From assembly GCA_947489325.1 (NCBI GenBank), contig CANLDA010000002.1, positions 310,001 to 374,000 on the forward strand: a stretch of DNA of 64,000 nucleotides, given 5' to 3'. A program made the translations under genes and the position numbers. Origin of the DNA: an uncultured Paracoccaceae bacterium (GTDB lineage: Bacteria > Pseudomonadota > Alphaproteobacteria > Rhodobacterales > Rhodobacteraceae). A model generated the notes under the pieces. That model was not told the DNA's origin. It searched no databases and saw only the letters and a program-made list of their open reading frames with translations. Positions 1 to 7,264 of this stretch are shown one piece after another; within the stretch, counting starts at the first letter, position 1, and every line of letters starts with the position of its first letter.

Positions 1-21
1 TAGACGCTAGTTAGCTACACT

Positions 22-38
22 TTGACTAATCGCGTCAA
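22..38. promoter_or_regulatory. Repressor operator-like inverted repeat
   Basis: TTGAC and GTCAA half-sites face each other across 7 bases (TTGACtaatcgcGTCAA). The same half-sites are clustered in the divergent promoter region at 443-501, so this is probably a further repressor site, here downstream of the repressor gene. Bases 1-139 otherwise show no gene. Confidence 0.4.
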
Positions 39-139
39 GGTTGTGAGTTGTGCATAAGTGGGGAAAGGTAGTGAACATTGCGTGATGATAGATTGACCTT
101 GCTAATTGAGATATCAAGCAAGACAGGATTAACGATAGA

Positions 140-427
140 CTATTGGGAAGCTTTGTTGATGTGCTTGTCCATCCAAGCCCTACGCACTGTGGCTGGCAAT
201 GCATCAAAATTGCCAGCATATATGAAATCTAGTGACAGCCCGTATGTTTCTCGTAATGCAAGTGCTCCATCGAGCGACAAGCGAAACTGACCAGTTTCCC
301 AATTTGCAAGCTGTGCGCGTTTTAAGCCAGCCCGTTCAGCATAATCGCCTTGAGAAAGACCTTCATAGTCTTTCCGGTGCCAGCGAATTCTATCGCCAAT
401 ATCCGAAAATGGGTGTTCTGTAGACAT
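140..427 (-). CDS. XRE-family phage repressor-like regulator
   Basis: This 95-residue protein has a helix-turn-helix of the XRE/Cro-CI type at roughly residues 22-70, with the pattern LSQGDYAERAG, then RAQLANWETG. It lies opposite to the early operon and shares an operator-rich intergenic region with the gene at 507, which is the usual arrangement of a lysogeny repressor. There is no C-terminal peptidase or oligomerisation domain, so it is shorter than CI-type repressors. The ATG at 427 lacks a clear Shine-Dalgarno sequence. It could instead be an accessory regulator if the main repressor lies outside the window. Confidence 0.8.
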   Translation of the reverse strand: MSTEHPFSDIGDRIRWHRKDYEGLSQGDYAERAGLKRAQLANWETGQFRLSLDGALALRETYGLSLDFIYAGNFDALPATVRRAWMDKHINKASQ

Positions 428-442
428 GGGTAAATATCGCCT

Positions 443-501
443 GTCAAATTTTCTGACGCAATTGATGTTCGATTGACTTGACGAATGTCAAAATATTTGA
501 C
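443..501. promoter_or_regulatory. Divergent early promoter region with TTGAC/GTCAA operators
   Basis: Half-sites are GTCAA at 443, TTGAC at 473, TTGAC at 478 facing GTCAA at 487, and TTGAC at 497. The pair at 487-501, GTCAAAATATTTGAC, has perfect 6-base arms. The cluster fills the gap between the leftward repressor and the rightward gene at 507, so binding here would control both. The -35/-10 elements are not clear enough to place because the operators overlap them. Confidence 0.6.
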
Positions 502-506
502 AAATC

Positions 507-755
507 ATGTGCATGAACATGAAAGTCAAAACTCTCTTTAACGAATTGCGAGCTGCTGGTGTGGAAGATCATCGGCTTTGTAAGCTGCTTGAGATTGGCC
601 CTTCTGCGTTGCGTTCCGCACGCACCAGCGTTGCTATATCTGGGCGTTGGTATGGACCATTAAAGCAACTTGCAGATGCTAATCACGTAGCATGCCCAAT
701 GGATGCATTTTCGTGGTCTGGGCAATTACTTGATCCTGAAAAGGGTGCAGCATGA
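507..755 (+). CDS. Small early regulator, possible Cro-like protein
   Basis: An 82-residue protein is encoded immediately rightward of the operator cluster, where Cro or another early regulator is expected. The N-terminal part is helical and compatible with an HTH fold (LFNELRAAGV, then LCKLLEIGPSALRSAR), but I do not recognise a family. Three in-frame ATGs occur in the first five codons (507, 513, 519) and there is almost no leader, so the exact start is uncertain. The stop overlaps the next small ORF by ATGA. Confidence 0.6.
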   Translation: MCMNMKVKTLFNELRAAGVEDHRLCKLLEIGPSALRSARTSVAISGRWYGPLKQLADANHVACPMDAFSWSGQLLDPEKGAA

Positions 756-847
756 TCGGTCCTTTTTGTTGTTCTGGTCATTTCTCATGCCCACAATGTG
801 TCACGCCTAAGTGCGTGCGCATAGGAAACGAGGTTTCCCATGCCTGA
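752..847 (+). CDS. Tiny Cys-rich peptide, zinc-knuckle-like
   Basis: A 31-residue ORF starts in an ATGA overlap with the previous gene and ends inside the start of the next one. It carries six cysteines and a histidine within its first 21 residues (CCSGH, SCPQC, PKC), which resembles a minimal zinc-binding knuckle. The tight coupling on both sides supports translation. The function is unknown, and chance remains possible at this length. Confidence 0.4.
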   Translation: MIGPFCCSGHFSCPQCVTPKCVRIGNEVSHA

Positions 848-1289
848 TTTGCGCAAAATTTCCCGTGCCAATATGAAATCGATTGTCGACTGGTTTGGGT
901 GTTTTGATGCTGTTGCTGAATCCATCAATGCCCGGTGGGGCGGGGGTGCCAGTAAGGGAACCATCAGTAAAAAGGTTTCGGGCACGCTGGATTGGACTCT
1001 GGCGGATGTCATTGCATTAGAGGATGCATCGGGGCGGTTTCCTGTGACGCGCTTGATGGCGCGTCGGCTGGAAGATCGTGTCGCCATGGCTGAAAATTCT
1101 CTGATGATCCAATCGGGCATCATTGCCAAGGAAAGCGGTGAAGCGATTTCAGCCATTCTTGCCGCAGAACAATCCTGCTGTGCTGATGAAAGGGCGCAAG
1201 CCATCAAGGAAATTGATGAGGCGATGCTGGCGTTGCGTCAGGCGCGCGCTCGTTTGGAAATGCATGCGCATGATGTGGGTGCGGAATGA
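840..1289 (+). CDS. Phage regulatory protein, CII-like helix-turn-helix
   Basis: A 149-residue protein. The first 75 residues look like a CII-type DNA-binding domain: an N-terminal helix, then SKGTISKKVSG resembling a recognition helix and a hydrophobic helix WTLADVIALED. The C-terminal half is a long charged helix that could mediate oligomerisation. Its place after the Cro-like gene in the rightward early operon fits a CII-like activator. An intrinsic terminator follows at 1401-1440. Confidence 0.55.
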   Translation: MPDLRKISRANMKSIVDWFGCFDAVAESINARWGGGASKGTISKKVSGTLDWTLADVIALEDASGRFPVTRLMARRLEDRVAMAENSLMIQSGIIAKESGEAISAILAAEQSCCADERAQAIKEIDEAMLALRQARARLEMHAHDVGAE

Positions 1290-1385
1290 TGAATTGTGCT
1301 GATCTGAAACACGCGGGCGGGCGAGACCTTGCCTTTGTAGCCCATACCGTAGGGGGCGTGGGTGTCCGCAAGGTGTGCCTCCTTA

Positions 1386-1402
1386 CCTCCCTGTTGGACT
1401 GG
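1386..1402 (+). repeat. 17-bp direct repeat, copy 1
   Basis: CCTCCCTGTTGGACTGG occurs here just before the terminator stem and again at 2028-2044, 642 bases away. The copies are identical and the flanks differ. They bracket the 1453 gene and the distal end of the leftward cassette. Confidence 0.6.
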
Positions 1403-1440
1403 GCCGTGGGTAGCTGCTTGCCCCCACGGCCCCTTTTTTT
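1401..1440 (+). terminator. Rho-independent terminator of the first early transcript
   Basis: GGGCCGTGGG at 1401-1410 pairs perfectly with CCCACGGCCC at 1423-1432 and is followed by C and seven T residues. A 56-codon ORF (1286-1456) spans the hairpin, but I do not consider it a gene. Transcription into 1453 onward would need read-through or a new promoter. Confidence 0.85.
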
Positions 1441-1452
1441 GGGGGTGGTGGC

Positions 1453-1761
1453 ATGAAAGGTTTCCAAAATGCATCGGTGCGAGGGGTTTTGCCTGTTGAC
1501 CCTAAAACTGGTCAGCAGGGCTTTAGCTTTGATCTGGAAGACGGTTCTATCGTTCGTTTGAAATTGGGCGTGGGGTGTGCTGCGACGCTTTCTGCTTTGA
1601 TCATTGAATACAGAGAAACTTACCAAGCTGACTTTGAAAGTGGGGCAACTTGCCAATCTTCAATGTCTTCGGGGAGTCCACATTCAGATGGATCGCCGCA
1701 GTCCGGCCAAAAAGTAGTGCCGCCAACCAAGTCTTCAAAAGCGGAGATTGGAAATGCATAA
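1453..1761 (+). CDS. Phage hypothetical protein, possibly with a replaced C-terminus
   Basis: A 102-residue ORF starts 12 bases after the terminator, behind a G-rich ribosome site. Residues 1-58 look like a compact folded domain (FSFDLEDGSIVRLKLGVG, then a helix ending in IIEYRETYQ). Residues 60-102 are low-complexity (Ser/Gly/Pro/Lys) and lie antisense to the better-looking leftward ORF at 1620-1871. I infer that the original C-terminus was lost when the leftward cassette arrived. I do not recognise the family. Confidence 0.5.
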   Translation: MKGFQNASVRGVLPVDPKTGQQGFSFDLEDGSIVRLKLGVGCAATLSALIIEYRETYQADFESGATCQSSMSSGSPHSDGSPQSGQKVVPPTKSSKAEIGNA

Positions 1762-1871
1762 CTTCCAAGGTTGTCATCATCAAAAAACGCGCAATATCGA
1801 GCATTCTGTTTCCGTATCGACCACACCCCATGTCGGGTGGTGTGGTGAATATAATAACGATCCCAGTTCAT
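1620..1871 (-). CDS. Hypothetical protein of the leftward cassette
   Basis: This 83-residue ORF has an aromatic- and acid-rich composition typical of real small proteins (DRYYIHHTTRHGVWS, FFDDDNLGSYAFP, EDIEDWQVAPL). It is on the strand opposite to the surrounding early operon and overlaps the low-complexity end of the 1453 ORF by 142 bases. A TTG start at 1886 is also possible, but the ATG at 1871 is preferred. No family is recognised. It may act with the other leftward genes at 2051 and 2613. Confidence 0.5.
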   Translation of the reverse strand: MNWDRYYIHHTTRHGVWSIRKQNARYCAFFDDDNLGSYAFPISAFEDLVGGTTFWPDCGDPSECGLPEDIEDWQVAPLSKSAW

Positions 1872-1993
1872 ATAATTTGGTCCCAAGTTTAAATGACACG
1901 TATTTTCCAGAGATACCTTGTGTAGTCAAATCTTCTGCGGTGTCCCCACGGGGCGTTTTTTCAAGAAGCCTCCGGAACCGTAAAAAGTATCGA

Positions 1994-2039
1994 GCGGCGA
2001 ATTTCGTCGCCGCCCAACAGGTTTTGTCCTCCCTGTTGG
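1994..2039 (-). terminator. Tandem hairpins between two leftward genes
   Basis: GCGGCGA/TCGCCGC (1994-2000 with 2007-2013) and CCAACAGG/CCTGTTGG (2014-2021 with 2032-2039) form two adjacent perfect stems just downstream of the leftward gene ending at 2051. On the minus strand they are followed within ten bases by TTTTT, so they may form a weak terminator. The second stem contains the 17-bp repeat. Confidence 0.4.
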
Positions 2040-2044
2040 ACTGG
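2028..2044 (+). repeat. 17-bp direct repeat, copy 2
   Basis: An exact copy of the sequence at 1386-1402. Here it overlaps one arm of an 8-bp hairpin. Confidence 0.6.
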
Positions 2045-2050
2045 ACCGAA

Positions 2051-2308
2051 TTACCGGGTCAGAAGTCTAAGTGCTTCTTGGTGTGCTCCCGGATAGGCCT
2101 CAGAATTGAACACTTCTCCCAATCGATAAGTGTTCGTGCCCAATTTTTGCGCGATGATTTGATACTTTTCAGCTTGAATACGCATGATCCAAGCGGTTAC
2201 AGCATCGTCATAAGTGAGGCTGGGCCGCTTTATGTGGACCGGATTGAGCTTGACACCCGTGATAGGGTGTCGGTCGTCGGGCGTCATATCCCGTCTCGGT
2301 ATTGCCAT
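2051..2308 (-). CDS. Small conserved-looking phage protein
   Basis: An 85-residue protein. The ATG at 2308 has a good ribosome site (AAAGGAT) and is preferred over an in-frame upstream start at 2443. An N-terminal basic stretch (MAIPRRDMTPDDRHP) is followed by a helical domain, LTYDDAVTAWIMRIQ, which looks like a folded nucleic-acid-associated or regulatory protein. I do not recognise the family. It belongs to the leftward cassette, with an inverted repeat at 2412-2442 upstream that may regulate it. Confidence 0.6.
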   Translation of the reverse strand: MAIPRRDMTPDDRHPITGVKLNPVHIKRPSLTYDDAVTAWIMRIQAEKYQIIAQKLGTNTYRLGEVFNSEAYPGAHQEALRLLTR

Positions 2309-2411
2309 GGAATTTATCCTTTCATGGCTTTGGCGATCACAATGGGCGGGGGTCAGATATCGCCCGTGATCGTATGTTGCTGCACTTTGCAGAAGGGTGC
2401 AGTTTCCTTCG

Positions 2412-2442
2412 TGGGACCAGTGGAGTTGATTCGCTGGTCCCA
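2412..2442. promoter_or_regulatory. Inverted repeat upstream of the leftward gene
   Basis: TGGGACCAG (2412-2420) and CTGGTCCCA (2434-2442) are perfect 9-bp arms around 13 bases. The core GGTCCCA is repeated at 1879-1885, upstream of the 1620 gene, so it may be a shared operator of the cassette. No T-run follows. The rest of 2309-2612 is AT-rich, with no credible ORF on either strand, and probably holds the leftward promoter. Confidence 0.4.
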
Positions 2443-2612
2443 TTCATTGTCTGCTATTTCGGACGGTGAATGGAAGCATTTCATCTGCAAATATTACAAA
2501 ATTTCTTTTTCATATCACAATATGTGGTGTTTGCATTTAGAGGATATACCACGGTGTGTCCTTGGATTGATAAAAATCCGTAAAGCTGACCTCGCGCCGA
2601 GCTGGAATTGTT

Positions 2613-2768
2613 CTAGTGTTGTTCTAGCGCTGAAATATCTACTCTCTCCATGGTTGAATATAACTTCTCGATATTGCGAGCAGTGGCATCGCCGCTTTGC
2701 TTTTTTGGTGTGTCTTGAGGGAGTGTTTTGTGGTGCACGGGTTTCGCGGATTGAGGGGAATCACTCAT
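2613..2768 (-). CDS. Possible small leftward hypothetical protein
   Basis: A 51-residue ORF from the ATG at 2768, polar at the N-terminus and ending in an amphipathic helix (RNIEKLYSTMERVD). It starts back-to-back with the rightward gene at 2767 and covers that gene's ribosome site, which weakens the case. TTGTTCTAG is directly repeated at 2608-2616 and 2619-2627 over its end. Confidence 0.3.
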   Translation of the reverse strand: MSDSPQSAKPVHHKTLPQDTPKKQSGDATARNIEKLYSTMERVDISALEQH

Positions 2769-3483
2769 GAGCGCGGCTTCCACCAAACCTTTGTTCAAGG
2801 CAATCAAGCCAAAGAAGCGCCGTGATGTAACACAAGGCGTCTTGCCGGGTGATTATCCTGAACAGTTTCGACAAGAGCAGCGTGACACACGGGATCCGCT
2901 AGATTATGATCCTACGCCCCCAGATGCCACGGCAGCAGCTTTATCTGTACTGGCCGAACGGATGCGTGCAATTGGTGGTCCTGTGTTTGAGTCTGCTGTT
3001 GGTGCTGGGCACATCGCTTATGTGTTGCGCGACTGGGGATTTGACGTGATCGGTGCGGATGTCGTTGATCGCGGCTATCCCGGTGTGGTCTTGCAGAGCT
3101 TTTATGACTTTCGAGAACGCCCATCATTGGATGACCAGCAATCTCGCATCATGTTCACGAATCCGCCTTATTGCGAAATCAATTCCCGCGATGGGCATGG
3201 GCGTTGGCTGCGTCATGCGCATGATTTGGGATTTGATTTAGTGGTCATGCTGTTGAACGCGGATTGGTCCTATGCGCGCCAAAACGGGCTGGATGAACTG
3301 CATGCCCGATATCCTGTCAGTGTTGAATACAAATGTTGTTGGAAAATCGACTTTCGAGGCGGTGGAAGCCCGCCGCAACGCAATGCGTGGCTGATTTGGG
3401 ATGTGGATCATCAAGGCGAAACAATCTCACGCCGCCTGTTTCGTGACGCAGGTGGGTTTAAATGTCAGGGGGTATTGTTATGA
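2767..3483 (+). CDS. Phage N6-adenine methyltransferase-like protein
   Basis: A 238-residue protein with a class I SAM-methyltransferase core. Motif I is ESAVGAGHIAYVL near residue 75, an acidic motif II follows (VIGADVVDRGY), and the catalytic NPPY tetrad is at about residue 135. The NPPY motif marks amino-methyltransferases acting on adenine or cytosine in DNA. It is one of three predicted methyltransferases in the prophage, and no partner restriction enzyme is visible. The ATG at 2767 follows a GAGGGG ribosome site, and the next gene starts in an overlapping TTATGA. Confidence 0.75.
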   Translation: MSAASTKPLFKAIKPKKRRDVTQGVLPGDYPEQFRQEQRDTRDPLDYDPTPPDATAAALSVLAERMRAIGGPVFESAVGAGHIAYVLRDWGFDVIGADVVDRGYPGVVLQSFYDFRERPSLDDQQSRIMFTNPPYCEINSRDGHGRWLRHAHDLGFDLVVMLLNADWSYARQNGLDELHARYPVSVEYKCCWKIDFRGGGSPPQRNAWLIWDVDHQGETISRRLFRDAGGFKCQGVLL

Positions 3484-3887
3484 GTGACCTGTCCGCGGAA
3501 CAGATTGCGATTTTGGAAAATAGCCGCCGGATTATCTGTCTTGAAAATCGGATTGACGAATTGAAGGCGTGCTGTGATCGGCGTGTGTCAATTCTTGCGA
3601 AAGTATTGTCGCGTGTGCGCGTCGATCCTCAAACTGAATGCTGGGGCTGGACTGGCCCCACCTCTGGTGATGGACGCGGCGGCGGGTATGCGCGAATGTC
3701 TTTGGATGGCCAGACGGTGGCTGTGCATCGCGTTATGGCCACGCTGTTCATGGGGTATATTCCGGGCAAAAAACAAGTGGATCATACGTGCCGCAATCGG
3801 CTGTGCGTGAACCCGGAACACTTGGAAATTGTAACCCACAAGCGAAACCAAAAGCGACGTGCTGAAGCTGCAAAGGTGAGGACATGA
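3480..3887 (+). CDS. HNH endonuclease
   Basis: A 135-residue protein with an HNH nuclease domain of the phage/homing type: the core VDHTCRNRLCVNPEHLEIVT contains the DH pair, two zinc-type cysteines, N and H. The N-terminal helix precedes a DNA-binding region with WGWTGPTSGDGRGGGYARM. Such free-standing HNH enzymes are common in phage early operons. It might help packaging or cut competitor DNA, but no role is shown here. An alternative in-frame ATG lies at 3462. It overlaps both neighbours by 4 bases. Confidence 0.85.
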   Translation: MSDLSAEQIAILENSRRIICLENRIDELKACCDRRVSILAKVLSRVRVDPQTECWGWTGPTSGDGRGGGYARMSLDGQTVAVHRVMATLFMGYIPGKKQVDHTCRNRLCVNPEHLEIVTHKRNQKRRAEAAKVRT

Positions 3888-4105
3888 AGATGCGGCCATT
3901 GATCATCTCACGTGCGCATCACCCGTTGAGCCCAGCCTGCCCAATTCACCTGCGCCGAATTTGCGGTGTTTGTCAGAAATTCGAGGCACGCTCCATCCAG
4001 ACCACCGCGCGTTGTCAAGAATTTGGGGCAATGAAAAACGGAATGGCAGACGCCGCCGATTGTGAATTCTGGACGCGCAAGGCTGCTGGGAAGGGCGTGA
4101 GATGA
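3884..4105 (+). CDS. Small Cys-containing phage protein
   Basis: A 73-residue protein in the overlapping early operon. Four cysteines are spaced as in a small zinc-binding fold (CGVC, then RC and DC), with the C-terminal stretch DAADCEFWTRK. I cannot assign it a known function. ATGA overlaps on both sides indicate coupled translation. Confidence 0.55.
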   Translation: MKMRPLIISRAHHPLSPACPIHLRRICGVCQKFEARSIQTTARCQEFGAMKNGMADAADCEFWTRKAAGKGVR

Positions 4106-4281
4106 CGGATCAAGATAGAATTGAGGAACTGAAGCGGGTGGACGTGTTTTTGCATGCGGCTGCGGATGCGCTTGAATCGGTGGATCATGACCAAGCAAAA
4201 GATCTGTCTGGTGATCTCCAAGGGGTGTGGCAGGGAGTGAATAAACTTCGCCGTCAGTTGGAACGAGGTCAGGCAGCATGA
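4102..4281 (+). CDS. Small helical phage protein
   Basis: A 59-residue ORF running from an ATGA overlap with the previous gene to an ATGA overlap with the next. The sequence is a helical pair rich in charged residues (DRIEELKRVDVFLHAAADALES, broken here by a turn at HDQAK). Its codon usage matches its neighbours. The function is unknown. Confidence 0.55.
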   Translation: MTDQDRIEELKRVDVFLHAAADALESVDHDQAKDLSGDLQGVWQGVNKLRRQLERGQAA

Positions 4282-4364
4282 CCGGATTCTTACCGATTTT
4301 GATTGAAATCAGGCAGGCGAATTTTAGCGCCTCTGAGTGCGGTAAGGGGGCGTTGGCGACGTGA
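4278..4364 (+). CDS. Possible 28-residue leader-like ORF
   Basis: A 28-codon ORF fills the gap between two real genes exactly, overlapping each by 4 bases. It may be a coupling peptide rather than a functional protein; chance cannot be excluded at this length. Confidence 0.3.
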   Translation: MTGFLPILIEIRQANFSASECGKGALAT

Positions 4365-4753
4365 CCCTTATGAAAAACGCCAGCGCGAATGCCCCTCATG
4401 GGCATTTTACCTTTGAATCCTTTTATGACTGCGCGGCGGCGCAATTGGACGTCACGCCCCTGCATGTGCCGGGTGTTTGTTTCAACCCGCTGTGTTCGCG
4501 GGATTTTTCACTTGCGCGCAACTGGCAACGGTATTGCAGCACGGAATGCCGTTTGATCGGTGAACGTGAAATGCGCCGGGTGGGTGTGCTGGCCGCGCCT
4601 GCCGTGATGGCGTTTGAAATGGGGCGGCGCGCGCAAGCTGATGATCCGCTTTCTGACCTGCGCCGCGTGGCGCGCAATTACCGTGACAACCTCGGCGCGG
4701 CATGGCTGCGTGATCGTAAGGCAAAGCAAACAAGTTTGCGGGGGGGTGGATAA
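4361..4753 (+). CDS. Zinc-finger phage protein
   Basis: A 130-residue protein with a four-cysteine zinc knuckle near residues 40-63 (CFNPLC, 16 residues, then YCSTEC). The C-terminal half is helical and basic. The start is either the overlapping GTG at 4361 or the ATG at 4370. Proteins with this knuckle are common in phages of this host group, but I know of no established function. It ends 1 base into the next gene. Confidence 0.6.
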   Translation: MTLMKNASANAPHGHFTFESFYDCAAAQLDVTPLHVPGVCFNPLCSRDFSLARNWQRYCSTECRLIGEREMRRVGVLAAPAVMAFEMGRRAQADDPLSDLRRVARNYRDNLGAAWLRDRKAKQTSLRGGG

Positions 4754-5373
4754 TGTTCACGCCCATTCGAGATGGCCGTGGAGTGCCGCGCCAAGAATGC
4801 ACATGCGACAGCTGTGGTCGTGTTGAGGTTGTAGCGGCCAATCACGGAAAAGACGGTGCAGATGGTGCTGGCCGCGCCGCCACGAAAATTCAAAAAATGG
4901 GGTGGTCCTATATAGGCAAGCGACTGCGTTGCCCCACCTGTGAAGCGGCAAGAAAGGTGAAGGATGTGAAGGTTAAAGACGATAAAACTGTAAAAACAGA
5001 GCCTCCCGTTCCTACGCGTGCGCAGAAGCGATCCATAATGGACCTTCTGGAGGATGTGTATGATGTGGAAAGCGAATGTTATTGTCAGGGCGATACTGAT
5101 GAAACCGTCGCTGGCGTCCTCGGACTGCCACCTGCATGGATCGAGCAGTTACGTGAGGAATTCTTTGGGCCTACGGGCGCGAATGAAGACATGCAAAAAC
5201 TGTCTGTAGATGTCCTGAAGTTGTTGAGGGCGTCAGAGACGCAGCGCCGGGATGCCGTGGCGCATTTGGTCAAGCTGGACGTCACAATTGCTGATGCAAA
5301 ATCTCTTTTAGATCGTTTGAAGGCGGTCGAAAAAGCGGTTGGTCCGCGTCTGTTGGGGAAGGCGGTGTCGTGA
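4753..5373 (+). CDS. Zinc-ribbon phage protein
   Basis: A 206-residue protein. The N-terminal part holds paired cysteines CTCDSC and CPTC, about 45 residues apart, forming a probable zinc ribbon. A basic linker (KVKDVKVKDDKTVK) and a helical C-terminal half follow. A nucleic-acid-binding role is inferred from the fold. The ATG directly follows the stop of the upstream gene, and the stop overlaps the start of the methyltransferase. Confidence 0.6.
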   Translation: MFTPIRDGRGVPRQECTCDSCGRVEVVAANHGKDGADGAGRAATKIQKMGWSYIGKRLRCPTCEAARKVKDVKVKDDKTVKTEPPVPTRAQKRSIMDLLEDVYDVESECYCQGDTDETVAGVLGLPPAWIEQLREEFFGPTGANEDMQKLSVDVLKLLRASETQRRDAVAHLVKLDVTIADAKSLLDRLKAVEKAVGPRLLGKAVS

Positions 5374-7232
5374 TGACTGACCTGTCCCCCATGATCATTG
5401 ACAGCTTTGCGGGTGGTGGCGGGGCCAGCACCGGGATTGAAATGGCGCTGGGGCGTAGCCCTGATGTGGCGATCAACCACAACGAAAAGGCGCTGGCGTT
5501 GCATGCGGCAAACCATCCTGAAACGCTGCACCTGAATAGCAATATCAGGGACGTGGACCCGTTAACCGTGACCAAGGGGCGGCATGTGGGCCTGTTATGG
5601 GCCAGCCCCGATTGCAAGCATTTCAGCAAGGCAAAGGGGGGTAAGCCAAAGGATCGCAATATCCGTGATTTGGCATGGGTTGTGGTGCGTTGGGCCAAGG
5701 ATGTGAAACCGGATGTGATCCTTTTGGAGAACGTCGAGGAGTTCCGCACATGGGGGCCGATTTGCGATGCAGGCAAGCCCATCAAGGGGCTTGAGGGTGT
5801 CATATATGAGTTGTGGTGCAAGAGCCTGAAAGAGGCCGGTTACAAACTGCAATGGAAAGAATTACGCGGCTGTGACTATGGCGATCCAACCATTCGAAAG
5901 CGGTATTTCATGGTGGCGCGTCGCGATGGTCGCCCGATTGTCTGGCCAAAACCAACCCACGGCGATCCAAACAGTGCAGGCGTCAAATCCGGCAAGTTGC
6001 AGCCATGGCGCACGGCGGCGGAATGCATTGATTGGTCACTGCCGTGCCCGTCGATTTTCGACACGGTTGCGCAGATCAAAGAAAAGCACGGGTTGGCGGC
6101 AAAGCGCCCGCTGGCTGAAAACACAATGGCGCGTGTCGCGCGGGGTTTAAAACGGTATGTTCTGGATGCAGAACGCCCGTTTTTGGTGCAAAACAATGCG
6201 CCATGTTTGGCAACGTTCTATGGACACACGGGCGGGCGTAGCAAGCGCGCGGCGGATATTGCAGAGCCGCTGCGTACTGTAACTGTGGAAAACAGGCATG
6301 CGCTTGTGGCCCCATCAATCACACGTTTCAATTCCGGTGCCACGGGGCAGGATATGCGTGAACCGTTGGCCACGATCACGGCAAACAGCTTTATCAAGCG
6401 CCCCGGTGGGGCTGCGCCTCTTGGATTGATTGCGCCAGTTTTGACTTATGCGCAACACGGCGGGCGCAATCGGTCGGTGACAGAGCCGCACCACACGATT
6501 TGCGCCAACACCAAAGATCAGAATGCGGTGCTGGTTCCTTCACTTGTTGGATGTGGGGGGCGTGCTGCCCAAAGTCGCCCGCGGGGCGGGTATGAACCAT
6601 TAGCAACGTTGACCACAAAGGCCGATGTCTGCCTTTCGTCTTGTTTCATTGCGCAACATAACGGCACTCGCTCTGGGTTCAATCCGGGGCGCTCTGTTGA
6701 TCAGCCAATTTCGACGCTGACGCGCTCTGGATCACACCAAAATGTGGTCGCGCCTTGGTTTGTGAAATACTACGGCACGGGTGATGGGGCCCGTCTCGAT
6801 GAGCCATGCCACACGATCACCGCGCGGGATCGGTTTGGGCATACACAAGCTGACCTGGCATCGGTTCCCAGCTTTGGGCCGGAACATGAGGCCAAGGCGC
6901 GCGCTGTCGCTGATTTGATGCGCGCGCATGGATATTGGGATGGTGGCGCGTTCGTCACCCTGACCATTGACGGTGAAACCTTTGTGATCGTTGACATCGG
7001 TATGCGCATGTTGACACCGCGAGAGTTGTTCACGGCGCAAGGTTTCCCGTCTGATTACGTGATCGAAGGCGTCTGGACGCAATCCGGCGATGATTGGACG
7101 TGGGTGCCATTTACCAAATCGGTTCAGGTCAGTGGTTGCGGCAACAGTGTGTGCCCCGGCGTGGCGCGCGCATTGGTCGATGCCAATTGCAATCATTTGA
7201 AACAAGAACAGGGGGTGCGTGATGCAGGCTGA
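5373..7232 (+). CDS. DNA (cytosine-5) methyltransferase with repeated target region
   Basis: A 619-residue enzyme predicted to methylate C5 of cytosine in DNA using SAM. Motif I is FAGGGGAS at about residue 12, the catalytic motif IV is SPDCKHFS with Cys81 (Asp precedes the Cys instead of the usual Pro), motif VI is ENVEEF at about 119, and RKRYF is a motif VIII equivalent. Between about residues 270 and 500 there are six imperfect repeats centred on EP-L/H-x-T-I/V-T. The C-terminal end returns to conserved motifs (RELFTAQGFP, GNSVCPGVA). It probably protects phage DNA from host restriction. The start at 5373 is preferred over the GTG at 5370. Confidence 0.9.
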   Translation: MTDLSPMIIDSFAGGGGASTGIEMALGRSPDVAINHNEKALALHAANHPETLHLNSNIRDVDPLTVTKGRHVGLLWASPDCKHFSKAKGGKPKDRNIRDLAWVVVRWAKDVKPDVILLENVEEFRTWGPICDAGKPIKGLEGVIYELWCKSLKEAGYKLQWKELRGCDYGDPTIRKRYFMVARRDGRPIVWPKPTHGDPNSAGVKSGKLQPWRTAAECIDWSLPCPSIFDTVAQIKEKHGLAAKRPLAENTMARVARGLKRYVLDAERPFLVQNNAPCLATFYGHTGGRSKRAADIAEPLRTVTVENRHALVAPSITRFNSGATGQDMREPLATITANSFIKRPGGAAPLGLIAPVLTYAQHGGRNRSVTEPHHTICANTKDQNAVLVPSLVGCGGRAAQSRPRGGYEPLATLTTKADVCLSSCFIAQHNGTRSGFNPGRSVDQPISTLTRSGSHQNVVAPWFVKYYGTGDGARLDEPCHTITARDRFGHTQADLASVPSFGPEHEAKARAVADLMRAHGYWDGGAFVTLTIDGETFVIVDIGMRMLTPRELFTAQGFPSDYVIEGVWTQSGDDWTWVPFTKSVQVSGCGNSVCPGVARALVDANCNHLKQEQGVRDAG

Positions 7233-7264
7233 TCGTCACTGGTGGCCATTCGAAAGGGGGGCTG

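Noticed and set aside
1286-1456. A 56-codon ORF in ATGA overlap with both neighbours
   Set aside because: It spans a perfect intrinsic terminator, and its last third encodes Pro/Leu-rich sequence dictated by the hairpin.
1936-1966. Plus-strand terminator CCCCACGGGG plus TTTTTT
   Set aside because: The stem has only 4 pairs and a 2-base loop, too weak to call.
1748-2770. A 340-codon plus-strand ORF
   Set aside because: Its composition is rich in Cys, Trp and His with no domain pattern, and it lies antisense to the better-supported leftward genes.
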